Part shown: positions 40,088-51,125 of the stretch, in pieces
Layout of the letters: each line of letters starts with the position of its first letter
Position numbering within the stretch: position 1 is the stretch's first letter
DNA from: Candidatus Vicinibacter proximus
GTDB lineage: Bacteria > Bacteroidota > Bacteroidia > Chitinophagales > Saprospiraceae
Direction: 5' to 3'
DNA length: 64,000 bases
Assembly (NCBI GenBank): GCA_016713905.1
Contig: JADJOE010000001.1
Coordinates: 807,001-871,000 of the forward strand
The notes under the pieces: generated by a model
Told to the model about the DNA's origin: nothing
Database searches by the model: none
The model's input: the letters and a program-made list of their open reading frames with translations, nothing else
Position numbers and translations under genes: made by a program

Positions 40088-40666
40088 TTAGCAGCAGATT
40101 TCGTCCAGATGGGTACTGATTTCTTCGAAGATATTCTCGATAGTGCCTATTCCGTTGATCTGATGCGATTTACCTGATTGTTGATAATGGCCAAAAACTT
40201 CCGCAGTTTTCTGGCGATACTCGTCCATTCTTTTACGGATGATGGTTTCGTCGTTGTCGTCGGCTCTGCCTGAAGAAGTGCCGCGTTTAAGAATTCTTCG
40301 GACGATTTCATCATCCGGAACTTCCAGGGCAACCAGTGCACTTATTTGTTCTCCTTTTTCGGTAAGCATATGATCCAGGGCTATTGCCTGAGCAATGGTT
40401 CTTGGAAATCCATCATAAATAAAACCATTTACGGATGGTTCGGACTCTACCTTATTGCGCAACATTTCGATGGTGACTTCGTCGGGTACCAGAATCCCCT
40501 GATTCATAAATTCCAAAGCTTTCAGTCCCAATGGTGTTTTGTTGGCAATTTCTGCGCGAAAAAGGTCTCCTGTTGAGATGTGGTAAAGGTTATACCGGTC
40601 CACCAGCTTGGCCGCTTGTGTGCCTTTGCCGGACCCCGGAGGTCCAAATAAAATTAGATGAAGCAT
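40088..40666 (-). CDS. adk: Adenylate kinase
   Basis: Interconverts ATP + AMP and two ADP. The 192-residue protein has P-loop GPPGSGKGTQ, the AMP-site stretch YHISTGDLFRAEI, YDGFPRTIAQA and the short lid RRILKRGTSSGRADDND, the short-lid form common in Bacteroidota. It heads the adk-obgE pair; a TACCTTTG promoter element lies about 90 bases upstream. Confidence 0.97.
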   Translation of the reverse strand: MLHLILFGPPGSGKGTQAAKLVDRYNLYHISTGDLFRAEIANKTPLGLKALEFMNQGILVPDEVTIEMLRNKVESEPSVNGFIYDGFPRTIAQAIALDHMLTEKGEQISALVALEVPDDEIVRRILKRGTSSGRADDNDETIIRKRMDEYRQKTAEVFGHYQQSGKSHQINGIGTIENIFEEISTHLDEICC

Positions 40667-40755
40667 AATCAGTCAATAAGGCAGACAGGAACTTCCGGAC
40701 ATCTCCAAGCATGAATATTATCGAAGGAAGGCTGTCGTAATGGTCAAATAAACCG

Positions 40756-40763
40756 CAAAGGTA
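40756..40763 (-). promoter_or_regulatory. -7 promoter element of adk-obgE
   Basis: TACCTTTG on the minus strand matches TAnnTTTG, between adk and the NlpC/P60 gene. The -33 box is not clear. Confidence 0.45.
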
Positions 40764-40783
40764 CGAAAATCTGCCTTATGGTA

Positions 40784-41332
40784 TTAGTTTAAACTGATGG
40801 GCTTTTCTCTAGGAAAGCTGTTTAGGTCCTTGGCCATTCTGATGCGTTTAAGCCAATAGTCATATTGGAGTATATTTTCTTCCATCACGCCTTGGGAGGA
40901 AGAGCTGTGGATGATCATCAATTTGTTTTTGCTGTTTTCGGTAATGATACCAACGTGATTGATACGACCTTTGGTGCCAAAGTAGATGAGGTCTCCAGGT
41001 TTAGCATTGTCGACTTTAATGGTCCTTCCGCATTTTGACTGATCGGCAGAGCAGGAAGCCATTTGTATGCCTACTTTGTCCAGGACGTAAATCACAAAAC
41101 CGCTGCAGTCAAAACCTTTGGGGTTTTTGCCACCACTTTTATATTTTTTCCCCTTCAGGCTTCTTGCAACGCTTAACACTTCATTTCGAAAACCCTTGTC
41201 CAGGCTATCCTGGTTTACCTTATTTTGGCTCAGCGTATCTTTTGATGCCGAGGCACAAGACTGAAAACCCATCAACACAATGGCCAGTAAGGAAATTCTT
41301 AAAATGCGGGTAAAAAATGGTACAAAATTCAT
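40784..41332 (-). CDS. NlpC/P60 (C40) family lipoprotein peptidase
   Basis: A 182-residue lipoprotein (MGFQSC, Cys26) with an NlpC/P60 cysteine-peptidase domain that cleaves peptidoglycan stem peptides. Catalytic Cys76 lies in KGFDCSGFVIYVL, His126 in GRINHVGIIT, and the third polar residue in MIIHSSSSQG. Likely a periplasmic cell-wall hydrolase. It follows the omega-amidase-like gene after 51 bases and may be in the same transcript. Confidence 0.93.
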   Translation of the reverse strand: MNFVPFFTRILRISLLAIVLMGFQSCASASKDTLSQNKVNQDSLDKGFRNEVLSVARSLKGKKYKSGGKNPKGFDCSGFVIYVLDKVGIQMASCSADQSKCGRTIKVDNAKPGDLIYFGTKGRINHVGIITENSKNKLMIIHSSSSQGVMEENILQYDYWLKRIRMAKDLNSFPREKPISLN

Positions 41333-41383
41333 ATTGGTAGCATTTTATATATTAAACAAAACGCTAATATATGATATTTTGGT

Positions 41384-42169
41384 TTATTGTTCCAAAATAA
41401 ATTTATCGCGGTCGCGGAGAAAAGGGTATGCTTTTCTAAAGGCATGTAGTTTTTCTTTGGACAGTGTAAACGTCCAGATACCCGGTTTATTGTAAGTGTC
41501 GTGGCCCATACGGTGACCTTCATAATCCCAAACATTGGAGTCACCGCAGTAGATCATGTCGTTGCCATCACGACCCAGCGCATTGACACCGGCCACGAAA
41601 CACACATTTTCTATGGCCCTTGCCGGAAGCAGTGAAGTAAAGGCCAGCCGTCGTCTTTCCGGAAATTGGGCTACGAAGATCATCAAATCGGCCTCCTCTG
41701 TATTGCGCAGCCATACTGGAAATCTCAAATCGTAGCAGATGAAGGGCATTATTTTCCAATTCCGATAATCAATCAAGGTTTTGGATTTCCCTGCCGTATA
41801 ATATTCTCCTTCATTGGCCAAATTGAACAAGTGCGCTTTATCGTAGTGGTCTATTTTCCCATCCGGATGGACGAATACGAATCGGTTGAAATACTGATGG
41901 TTTTCAAAAATGATCAAACTGCCGCACACCGCGCACTTTCTGGTAGCTGCAAGTTTTTTCATCCACTGAATGCAAGGTCCATCCATCAGTTCACCCATAC
42001 CGGTTGTATTCATGGTGAAGCCGGTGGTGAACATTTCGCAAAAGATGATCAGATCGGTATCTTCCCTTAATTCGCTCAACAAGAGAACTTCCAATTCGCG
42101 GATGGCCTGTGGTGGATTTTCCCAAACGATGGAAGACTGTACAATGGAAATGCGTAATGGATGATGCAT
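41384..42169 (-). CDS. Nitrilase-superfamily omega-amidase (YafV-like)
   Basis: A 261-residue carbon-nitrogen hydrolase with the Glu-Lys-Cys triad: Glu45 (IIFCEMFTTGF), Lys111 (YDKAHLF) and Cys145 (PFICYDLRFP). The EMFTTGF and FAxLLPARAIEN-type motifs match the YafV/omega-amidase group, which hydrolyses 2-oxoglutaramate or 2-oxosuccinamate, a repair step after transamination. The ATG at 42169 is chosen over 42229 because a TATCTTTG element lies between (42187-42194). Confidence 0.9.
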   Translation of the reverse strand: MHHPLRISIVQSSIVWENPPQAIRELEVLLLSELREDTDLIIFCEMFTTGFTMNTTGMGELMDGPCIQWMKKLAATRKCAVCGSLIIFENHQYFNRFVFVHPDGKIDHYDKAHLFNLANEGEYYTAGKSKTLIDYRNWKIMPFICYDLRFPVWLRNTEEADLMIFVAQFPERRRLAFTSLLPARAIENVCFVAGVNALGRDGNDMIYCGDSNVWDYEGHRMGHDTYNKPGIWTFTLSKEKLHAFRKAYPFLRDRDKFILEQ

Positions 42170-42186
42170 GACGGAGATTATAAATA

Positions 42187-42194
42187 CAAAGATA
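42187..42194 (-). promoter_or_regulatory. -7 promoter element of the omega-amidase gene
   Basis: Minus-strand TATCTTTG, 17 bases upstream of the ATG at 42169; it decides the start. A TTATGCC/GGCATAA hairpin (42207-42224) just upstream may end the preceding sua5 transcript. Confidence 0.5.
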
Positions 42195-42250
42195 AATGCT
42201 TGAGACTTATGCCGGAAGGCATAAAGCAAGCTTACGGTTCTTTCGAATCA

Positions 42251-43237
42251 TCAGCTGACGTTGTGAGCTCGTTCCAATCGGTCATTGATACTTTGCCCTA
42301 GACCCTCATCGGGCATGCGTTCTGCTATGATGAGGTCCAGCTGCATCCGGTCGAGGGCATGCATGGATTCATAAATCTTCTGTGCAGCTTCTGAAAGATT
42401 TCTGGATCCGGACAAGACAATGACTGCAGCCACTTCAGGCAATTCTTCCACTCTGCCAAACACCATGCAGCCTATTTTCTTCCCCGGATGGTGGGCAATG
42501 CTTTGATGGACATTGTCGGTCAGCAAAAAGGGAGTGCTGGGTGAATAATGTCGCATCAACATCCCCGGAGCCTCCAGATTTTGATCATCTGCGGCCTTAT
42601 TTTTTACCTTGACCGGGCCGATGCATTGTTCTATCGATTCCACATCTATGGCCCCAAGCCTATATATACAGGGGCTTTGGTCAGATTCCCCTACAATCGT
42701 AGATTCCAAACCTTTCCTGCAAGGGCCACCATCTAAAATATAAGGAATCTTTCCTTCCAGTTGATGGAATACATGTTCAGCGGTTGTAGGGCTTATGTAG
42801 GTGAATGGATTAGCACTTGGAGCTGCAAGCGGAAACGGAAGAGATTTTAACAACTCTAGGGTCATCGTATGATCGGGAATTCTTACCGCCACGTAAGCTG
42901 AACCGGCCGTAAGTTCGTAGGGAATGTTTTCATTTTTTCTCAACAGCAAGGTTAATGGGCCGGGCCAAAATTTGGCAGCCAGCGTATCGGCCCAGGCGGG
43001 CCATTCTATCACATAGGATTTTATTTGTTCGATATGCGCCGCATGCAGGATGAGCGGATTGTTGGTAGGGCGGTTTTTGGTTTCAAATATTTTTCGAATG
43101 GTCTCGGGTTTCAATGCATTTCCTGCCAGTCCATAAACTGTTTCGGTGGGAATGGCTACGAGTTCGTCATTCTGCAGGAAATCTCTAGCAATTCCGATGT
43201 CAGTTCCTGTGGTGGTGGTAAATGGAGGATTTGTCAT
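42251..43237 (-). CDS. sua5: L-threonylcarbamoyladenylate synthase (Sua5 type)
   Basis: Makes threonylcarbamoyl-AMP from threonine, bicarbonate and ATP for the t6A37 tRNA modification. The N-terminal YrdC domain has VAIPTETVYGLAGNAL, the KNRPTNNPLILH block and AAPSANPFTYISPT; the linker APGMLMRHYSPSTP and a C-terminal Sua5 domain make the 328-residue long form, not the short TsaC. Confidence 0.95.
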   Translation of the reverse strand: MTNPPFTTTTGTDIGIARDFLQNDELVAIPTETVYGLAGNALKPETIRKIFETKNRPTNNPLILHAAHIEQIKSYVIEWPAWADTLAAKFWPGPLTLLLRKNENIPYELTAGSAYVAVRIPDHTMTLELLKSLPFPLAAPSANPFTYISPTTAEHVFHQLEGKIPYILDGGPCRKGLESTIVGESDQSPCIYRLGAIDVESIEQCIGPVKVKNKAADDQNLEAPGMLMRHYSPSTPFLLTDNVHQSIAHHPGKKIGCMVFGRVEELPEVAAVIVLSGSRNLSEAAQKIYESMHALDRMQLDLIIAERMPDEGLGQSINDRLERAHNVS

Positions 43238-43902
43238 TATTTGGAATACAAAGATAAGGCGTGGAAATGAGCTAATGAGAAAATGAGCTAATGTGGAAAT
43301 GAGTTAATAACGAATCGGTTGTTTGATACTTTCCGTTGTTCGTCGCAGTTATAAACTGCGACGCCATATGATTATAGCATTTTTAATGCGGTCTGACACC
43401 ACAATCATTTAGTACAACGATCCATTTTGACTCAAACCTATCGCCAACATGAGTCAAAAAGTTAAAAACTTTAGTGCGTATTAGGATAATTTAAACCCTA
43501 ATTATTTGTAACCTATATATTTAGTTGAATTAAAAATGACATTCAATCCAAGTCTAAATTAATTTCCATAAAAAGAAATTTTTAGTGACATTTATCAAAC
43601 AAGATTGAAATTTCTTATCTTGAAAGGTCATGTCAGGAAATATAAACCTAAGGGTAAACCCTGATTTTAATAGGTGTAAACCCTGATTTTTTTGAAATAT
43701 TAACAATTTTGTGTAATTCTTGTATTAAGTTTGGAATCAGATTTTCATTATTTGAATCATAATATTTTTAAGTGAAAACTTTCTTGCTGTTGATTTTTGA
43801 AGAAATTCAATCCTTAGTAATCTTATTATTTTGTTTGAATTTAGAGATTGACTGCGATTTTTTAAAAGTTTTTTTTGGAAAATATTTATAAAAATTCAGG
43901 AT
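43238..43902. promoter_or_regulatory. 665-bp divergent intergenic region with several repeat and regulatory elements
   Basis: Holds, in order: the sua5 -7 element TATCTTTG (43249-43256, minus); a stretch of the GAGCTAATG short repeat (about 43265-43310); a hairpin CGTCGCAGTT-ATA-AACTGCGACG (43341-43363); an inverted repeat TTTTGACTCA/TGAGTCAAAA with a 15-base spacer (43425-43459); a direct repeat GTAAACCCTGATTTT at 43654-43668 and 43676-43690 (22-base period); and a TAAGTTTG -7-like box (43736-43743) about 160 bases before gene A2. No gene is seen. Confidence 0.6.
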
Positions 43903-46755
43903 ATGAAAAGATTATTATTCTCCTCAGACAGTCTGACAACGATCTACGGACAAATTTTGAAACTTGGAAACACAAGCTTCAAATTGAATTGCTTACTTCT
44001 AGTACTTGTAATGGCCAATGGGGTTGGAAACTTGTTTGGCCAAACCAACTGCAATTGCCCTCAAGGTGCAATTCAAATTGGTTCACAAGGTTCAAATACG
44101 CTGTACACATCCACAAATCTTCCTTCTCAATTAATTGGAACTACATTATGTATTTCTGGAACATTAACAATCAACACTTCTGTCAGCATGGAGGATTGTT
44201 TTGTTTTTATGAATTCTGAAGCAGAAATCGTTGTAGATGGACAAACTTTTGGTACTATTAATTCTGAATTTCGGGCTTGTACTGACTTTTTATGGAAGGG
44301 CATCCGTTTTATTAATAATGCATTTCTTACAATTGATGATTCACAATTTTTTGATGCAAAAAATGCAATTAATGTAATCGGTAATTGTCCAGGCCGAATT
44401 ATTCATAGCCATTTCGAGCGTAATAAAGTCGGAGTGAATTTGAACTCAGCTACCATGATTGGAACATTCGAAAATACCTTTACTTGCCCAGTTGCTATAA
44501 GGCAAGATATTACTTTACCTTTTAACCCTAATGGCGAAAGGTCCTATGCTGGAATTGCTGGCAATAATGGATCCAATATTCTCTCCTCCTCAAATTATTT
44601 TGAATCCTTATATCACGGAATTGTCGCTATTCGATCTACAATTGCCGCAACTAATAATGTATTTAGATACATGTTAATAAAAACTTTCTCACCAACTACA
44701 TTTAGTCCCGGTGATGGTGGATATTGTGTTTTTTCCAGTGAAAGTACCTTTTCAAATTTTACAAATAATACTATGGCCGGATCATATGTGGGTATTTGGG
44801 CAGACAAATCTTCTCTAATTGATATTCATCACAATCGTTTTGATACCATAGATGCAGGCATTTATAATTTTCATGCCAGATCTAATGCAATGGTGCGGGA
44901 TAATGAATTTAATATAGGCAGATACGGCATATTCGAACGATTCAGTCTTCCTGGTGTTGCTCCTAATATTCATAACAATACAATAAGTCGTAATGCATAT
45001 TCCAATGAACAGGAGAGTGCGGGAATTAAAGTAGAACAAGTAAGAAACTCAGGAGGGGTAATTTCTAATAATATAATGGACTTAGATGTCTTTTGTTATG
45101 GTGTTTTGTTAGATAATTGTGTTGGTCATGTTGTGACAAATAATCAAATTTTTTATTCAATTACCTATAGTAATATCGGATTGGTTTCAGGGGAAGGAAT
45201 TCTTGTGAAATCACTTGGCCAAAATTATATAATAAGCAACCATATTAATTGCAATAATCCACCGGACAGAGTAAGTGCAGGGGTAACTTGTGCTGCAAGT
45301 ATTGGTAACACGATATGTTGTAACACAGTGACAAATGCAGCTAAGTGTTTTCAATTTTCTGGCATTTGCGACAGATCAATATTACAAGGAAATGGCAATA
45401 TAGGGACATATAATGATGGATTCCTAATCAACCGTGGTTCAATCATTGGTCCACAACCTAACAATGTTAATAATACCCATCCCAAGTCTTCCTATAACTA
45501 CTGGAACCCTCAATCAGGGGGAAGAATTGCAGATGCAAGAAATTTGAATGGCACAGGAGCCTTAGCCAGAAGATCAGAAGTTACTGCTAAGGGATGTATT
45601 CTACCTGAGTGGCCATCGATTATCTTACCTAATCAGAATTGTGATGTGAATCCATTGAATTGGTTTATGTCTATTCCCTCAGGTGGTAGCAATCAATTCT
45701 GTGGAACTCTTCCTGATTGCCAAATTCCAATCGTAGGTGTTAGGGGAGACCCTGAGAATTATATCTCAGAAAATGACATTGCTATTGCAAGAGGGGAATT
45801 AGGTCAAGTTGAAAATGGCAACATACTTGAATGGGAGGGAATGAAGCATCTGATTCTCAACCTTAGGATTAATTCGAATTTGTTGGGGCTTAATTCAAGT
45901 GTTGATTCCTTCTATAATGCAATTCTTGGGACTAACCTAATGAAATTCTATCTCATTGATAGCTTTCTGTTCCGTGCGTCTAATCTTTCTTTGGAGGAAA
46001 TTTCTACTAATGATTCGCTTTTATTACAGTTAGTTAGTTACTCAGTGCTAAGAGAAGAATTATTAGATTCATTTAGAATAGCGACCGATTCTCAGGATAT
46101 TGCTAACCTAATACTAGAAATGAATGAGAATGAGATTAATCAAGAGATTGTGTGGAATGAACTGAATCAGAATTTTGTAGAACATATTGCTTTGATCACT
46201 ACAATGAAGGATACTGTACAAGCCATTCTAAACTCAATCGCCAGTGTTAATGCTTTAGAAGACAACGAGAAGATGGTTCGACAGCTACACATTGATCTAA
46301 TCCTTCCAGACTTGTTAATTGCAAGTCCGAGTCAGTTGAATCAGTTGTCTGCGCTATCAGCACTTTGTCCTTATAAAGATGGAAATCTGGTATTCTGGGC
46401 AAGGGACCTTTACAACTTGTACAATGATCAGGCAATCTTTAATGACAGTACAATCTGCACTACACCAGAAAATTTAATTTTGGATAATTTTAATGAATCC
46501 GATATTGAGCATATTTTAAATATTTCACCTAATCCTGTGAAGGATATATTTGAGGTGTCATTTGGAAGAATAAATAATGAGGAGCTTCATTTTAAGATTA
46601 TTTCCTTGGATGGGAAGGAGATGTTTGATTCTGGAGTGCAGGTTTCCGATCCTATTAGAGTACACTGTCATGAATGGACAGCCGGAATATACAATCTTGT
46701 TTTGTATAGTTCACACAAATTTTTAGGAAGACTTTCAATTGTTATATTGAAATGA
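43903..46755 (+). CDS. Cassette 2 gene A: beta-helix T9SS protein
   Basis: A 950-residue secreted protein. Signal segment at about 28-47 (NCLLLVLVMANGVGNLFGQ) after a long polar leader. Residues about 60-530 are short repeated strands with Asn-rich turns (NVIGNCPGRIIHSHFERN, SSLIDIHHNRFDTIDAGIY), a right-handed parallel beta-helix. About 590-860 is a helical, Leu/Asp/Glu-rich domain closing with the family motif LCPYKDGNLVFWARDLY ... NDSTIC. The sorting domain starts near ISPNPVKDIFEV. Gene B2 starts 18 bases downstream. The fold suggests carbohydrate binding or adhesion, but no catalytic residues are apparent. Same architecture as the partial A3 gene at the window end. Confidence 0.85.
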   Translation: MKRLLFSSDSLTTIYGQILKLGNTSFKLNCLLLVLVMANGVGNLFGQTNCNCPQGAIQIGSQGSNTLYTSTNLPSQLIGTTLCISGTLTINTSVSMEDCFVFMNSEAEIVVDGQTFGTINSEFRACTDFLWKGIRFINNAFLTIDDSQFFDAKNAINVIGNCPGRIIHSHFERNKVGVNLNSATMIGTFENTFTCPVAIRQDITLPFNPNGERSYAGIAGNNGSNILSSSNYFESLYHGIVAIRSTIAATNNVFRYMLIKTFSPTTFSPGDGGYCVFSSESTFSNFTNNTMAGSYVGIWADKSSLIDIHHNRFDTIDAGIYNFHARSNAMVRDNEFNIGRYGIFERFSLPGVAPNIHNNTISRNAYSNEQESAGIKVEQVRNSGGVISNNIMDLDVFCYGVLLDNCVGHVVTNNQIFYSITYSNIGLVSGEGILVKSLGQNYIISNHINCNNPPDRVSAGVTCAASIGNTICCNTVTNAAKCFQFSGICDRSILQGNGNIGTYNDGFLINRGSIIGPQPNNVNNTHPKSSYNYWNPQSGGRIADARNLNGTGALARRSEVTAKGCILPEWPSIILPNQNCDVNPLNWFMSIPSGGSNQFCGTLPDCQIPIVGVRGDPENYISENDIAIARGELGQVENGNILEWEGMKHLILNLRINSNLLGLNSSVDSFYNAILGTNLMKFYLIDSFLFRASNLSLEEISTNDSLLLQLVSYSVLREELLDSFRIATDSQDIANLILEMNENEINQEIVWNELNQNFVEHIALITTMKDTVQAILNSIASVNALEDNEKMVRQLHIDLILPDLLIASPSQLNQLSALSALCPYKDGNLVFWARDLYNLYNDQAIFNDSTICTTPENLILDNFNESDIEHILNISPNPVKDIFEVSFGRINNEELHFKIISLDGKEMFDSGVQVSDPIRVHCHEWTAGIYNLVLYSSHKFLGRLSIVILK

Positions 46756-46773
46756 TTAAATTAATATCTTCTT

Positions 46774-48534
46774 ATGCATAAATTCTTTTTGGCTATTGCT
46801 TTTAATTTATTTCTTATTGATCTGTATTCTCAGAAGTACGACTTCAATTGGATAATGGGAGAGTTGACTACATTGAAGATTGATTCATTGGAAGGGGCTG
46901 CCATTCTGAATTTTAACACACAGACTGGCAATCCCTTAATCCAATCTTCTAATAAATTTCCAAATTTTATGTATCATTATGTAACATTAATATCAGACAT
47001 AAAAGGAAATTTTATGTTCAATTTTAGTGGGCATTTTTTATTCGATTATAACAATAAATGGGTCAAAGGTTATCAAAATATTTGTCCAGATGAATTCTGT
47101 GCTTATGATCCACAATCCTGTTTGGTACTTCCAGCTGGAATGAATGACAGCAGTTACAATTTGCTCACAACGAATTCCAAGGTGGTAGGAGATACTATTG
47201 CATATATAATCAACTTAAGAGATAACTTTCACAAATTGGTGAATACGGATAACAATTCAGGTATAAGAATTTTATCTACCAACAATATTCTTGTATCGGA
47301 TTCCATTGATATAGGAAAAATTACAGCTTGTCGTCACGCCAATGGGAGGGATTGGTGGATTATTATTGGGCGATATAACAAGTCCGAAGTTTATACTCTT
47401 CTATTCGATGGCAACAAAGTAGTAAGTTCTTCCATTCAAAATATTGGAAGAATTCCTGAAACAACAAGTGGATATTGCTGTTTCTCGCCTGATGGTAAAT
47501 ATTATTGTGTAACAAGTAAGAAAGAAGATTTAATATCAGGTGAGGGTCGTGTAGAGTTTTATTCGTTTGACAGGTGCTCCGGATTGCTGTCTAATCGGCA
47601 ATTTGACCTTATTGATACTACTCCAACACTAGCTGTTGGATGTGCATTTTCGCCAGACAATAGATTTCTGTATCTGAGTTCAAGTTATTATCTTTATCAA
47701 TACGAAATCATCAATGGCAAGCTTTCCAATAAGCAGGTCATTGCTGAATACGATGGACATTACGGACACATTTTTCAGAATAACAGATCGTCTTCCACAT
47801 TTGGAAATCTTCAATTGGCTCCTGACGGAAGAATCTATTCCAATCCTGAATTCATACAGTCCAGGTATATGCATGTCATCAATGAACCGAATAAGCCGGG
47901 ATCTGATTGCGATTTCAGACAGCATTCTGTCCGCCTTAAATCCATCATAACAACAATCCCATCATTCCCCAATTATCGATTGGGACCAATCGACGGAAGC
48001 ATCTGTGACAGTCTTGGGATAAACAATATTCCATGGTGCTGGTGGAGATATGAACAGGATACTAGTAGGTCTCTTTGTATTAAATTCAGAGATCTCAGTG
48101 CTTATGAAGTATCAGAGTGGTTCTGGGACTTTGGAGATGGTGTTCAAAGCACAGACACTTCGCCCGTTCATTGCTATTCAAAAGGAGGAGTCTATGACGT
48201 TTGTCTTATTGTAAAGAATCATAATGGCGCAGACACCTTGTGTCGCAGCTTGAATCTTGGTACAACGCATACAAGTGGTGACAATAATTTGAAAATGCAA
48301 ATTGAGATATTTCCCAATCCTGCAAATGATTATGTAGTCATTAATCTAATAGATTATATTCCTCAAAGGTTGGTTTGTACACTGTTCAATTCGCAGGGAG
48401 TGAAAGTACTTTCTCAGAGAATATTTCAGGGAAGCAACACAATAGATCTGGAGTCAATTTCAACTGGATTATATTTTGTACAATTAGGTGACATCAATGG
48501 AATGATGAAAACCGAGAAATTGGTGATTGAATAA
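46774..48534 (+). CDS. Cassette 2 gene B: beta-propeller/PKD T9SS protein
   Basis: A 586-residue secreted protein with signal peptide FFLAIAFNLFLIDLYSQ. Residues about 20-405 have propeller-like blades with SPDG/SPDN/APDG turns (CFSPDGKYYCV, AFSPDNRFLYLSS, LQLAPDGRIYSNP) and the family motifs HANGRDWWII and FPNYRLGPIDGS. A PKD domain follows (WFWDFGDGVQSTDTSP ... CLIVKN, about 440-500), then a T9SS sorting domain (IFPNPANDYVV). It is the intact partner of A2 (18-base gap) and closely parallels B3 along its whole length. Function unknown. Confidence 0.87.
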   Translation: MHKFFLAIAFNLFLIDLYSQKYDFNWIMGELTTLKIDSLEGAAILNFNTQTGNPLIQSSNKFPNFMYHYVTLISDIKGNFMFNFSGHFLFDYNNKWVKGYQNICPDEFCAYDPQSCLVLPAGMNDSSYNLLTTNSKVVGDTIAYIINLRDNFHKLVNTDNNSGIRILSTNNILVSDSIDIGKITACRHANGRDWWIIIGRYNKSEVYTLLFDGNKVVSSSIQNIGRIPETTSGYCCFSPDGKYYCVTSKKEDLISGEGRVEFYSFDRCSGLLSNRQFDLIDTTPTLAVGCAFSPDNRFLYLSSSYYLYQYEIINGKLSNKQVIAEYDGHYGHIFQNNRSSSTFGNLQLAPDGRIYSNPEFIQSRYMHVINEPNKPGSDCDFRQHSVRLKSIITTIPSFPNYRLGPIDGSICDSLGINNIPWCWWRYEQDTSRSLCIKFRDLSAYEVSEWFWDFGDGVQSTDTSPVHCYSKGGVYDVCLIVKNHNGADTLCRSLNLGTTHTSGDNNLKMQIEIFPNPANDYVVINLIDYIPQRLVCTLFNSQGVKVLSQRIFQGSNTIDLESISTGLYFVQLGDINGMMKTEKLVIE

Positions 48535-49372
48535 ATAATTAGGATGATTTTTTTAGAATTTTATGGATCCGTAAAATTGGCTAATATACTATTAAATTAA
48601 TTTGGAAATGAGCTGATGAGCTAATTAGTTTATAAAAAGGCGAAGCGTGCTCACAAAAAGTGATCAAAAAAATACTTCATTTGTGGATACGTAAATTTCA
48701 AGCTAGGAAGCTCGAAATAACCAAGTTTTTTTGAAGCTTCTAGGCGTTAAACTAATGAAGATAAAAAATAGTACTTGCTAAATACATCGTAAGAATGAGA
48801 GAATTAGGGAATGAGAGAATGTGGGAATGAGAGATGACTGAACGATCTCTGCTTTGGCAGAGTATCGTGCGACAGCACAATAAGATAAGGAACCCTGCCT
48901 GACTGCGTCGGCAGGCAGGCGCGAAAGCGGCTAACGGGAGAATTAGAGAATGAGTTAATGAGCTAATGGGTTAATGTGGAAATGAGTTCGTAAATTTCAA
49001 GCTAGGAAGCTCGAAATAACCAAGGTTGTTTGAAGCTTCTTGTCGTCAACTAATGAAGATAAAAAACATTACCTGCTAAACACTTCGTAAATTTCAAGCT
49101 AGGAAGCTCGAAATAACCAAGGTTGTTTGATGCTTCCCAACGTCAAACTATGAAGATAAAAAATGGTACTCGCTAAACACATCGTAGGAAATGGGCTAAT
49201 GAGTTAATGAGCTAATGGGTTAATTTTTGAGGACTAATAAATTTGAAAATTAAATTTTATTATTATTTTTACCCTTGAACCTTTTTTCAAGGATACTAAA
49301 TTCAGCATGCAGTTTCCGATATTGGCGTAAAATCAATTAATAACTTACTAACCCTACCAATAAATAAAACAT
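48535..49372. repeat. Intergenic repeat cluster
   Basis: About 840 bases without a gene, made largely of repeats. Three copies of a roughly 98-bp unit (GTAAATTTCAAGCTAGGAAG ...) lie at 48691-48794, 48990-49086 and 49087-49190; the last two are directly tandem. Each contains the imperfect hairpin TTCAAGCT-AGG-AAGCTCGAA. Between them are stretches of the short motif family GAGCTAATG / GAGTTAATG (48602-48632, 48798-48835, 48941-48990, 49188-49225) and the multi-hairpin element at 48841-48940. An inverted repeat CCTTGAA/TTCAAGG lies at 49273-49292 just before the phase-variable gene. Confidence 0.85.
48841..48940 (+). repeat. REP-like multi-hairpin element, copy 2
   Basis: Hairpins CTCTGC-TTTG-GCAGAG, GTGC-GACA-GCAC and CTGCCTGAC ... 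GTCGGCAGGCAG are followed by GCGCGAAAGCGGC. The order CGACAG, AAGGAACC, GCGAAAGCGGC matches the reverse strand of 21604-21670; the GC-rich CTGCCTG hairpin is inserted between the shared parts. Confidence 0.55.
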
Positions 49373-50934
<1,562 letters not shown>

Positions 50935-51125
50935 GAAATTACTATACAAAGTATTTTTCATACATTTAAGCGAATGGAAATGCTTAATTGGTTTACTACT
51001 ATTTTGAATTGTTAAATCATTTTATTTGTCTGAGTATTTATATATCCTTAATACAATTTGATTGGAAATCCGAAGAAATCCGTGTTTGTAATAACTTCAA
51101 ATTAATTAAGGAATATTTGATGAAT

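Noticed and set aside
40088..43237. Minus-strand core genes as one long operon
   Set aside because: Internal TAnnTTTG elements at 40756-40763, 42187-42194 and 43249-43256 suggest at least three transcripts.
43341..43363. CGTCGCAGTT hairpin as a terminator of sua5 or A2
   Set aside because: It lies upstream of both divergent genes and has no T run; more likely a repeat element.
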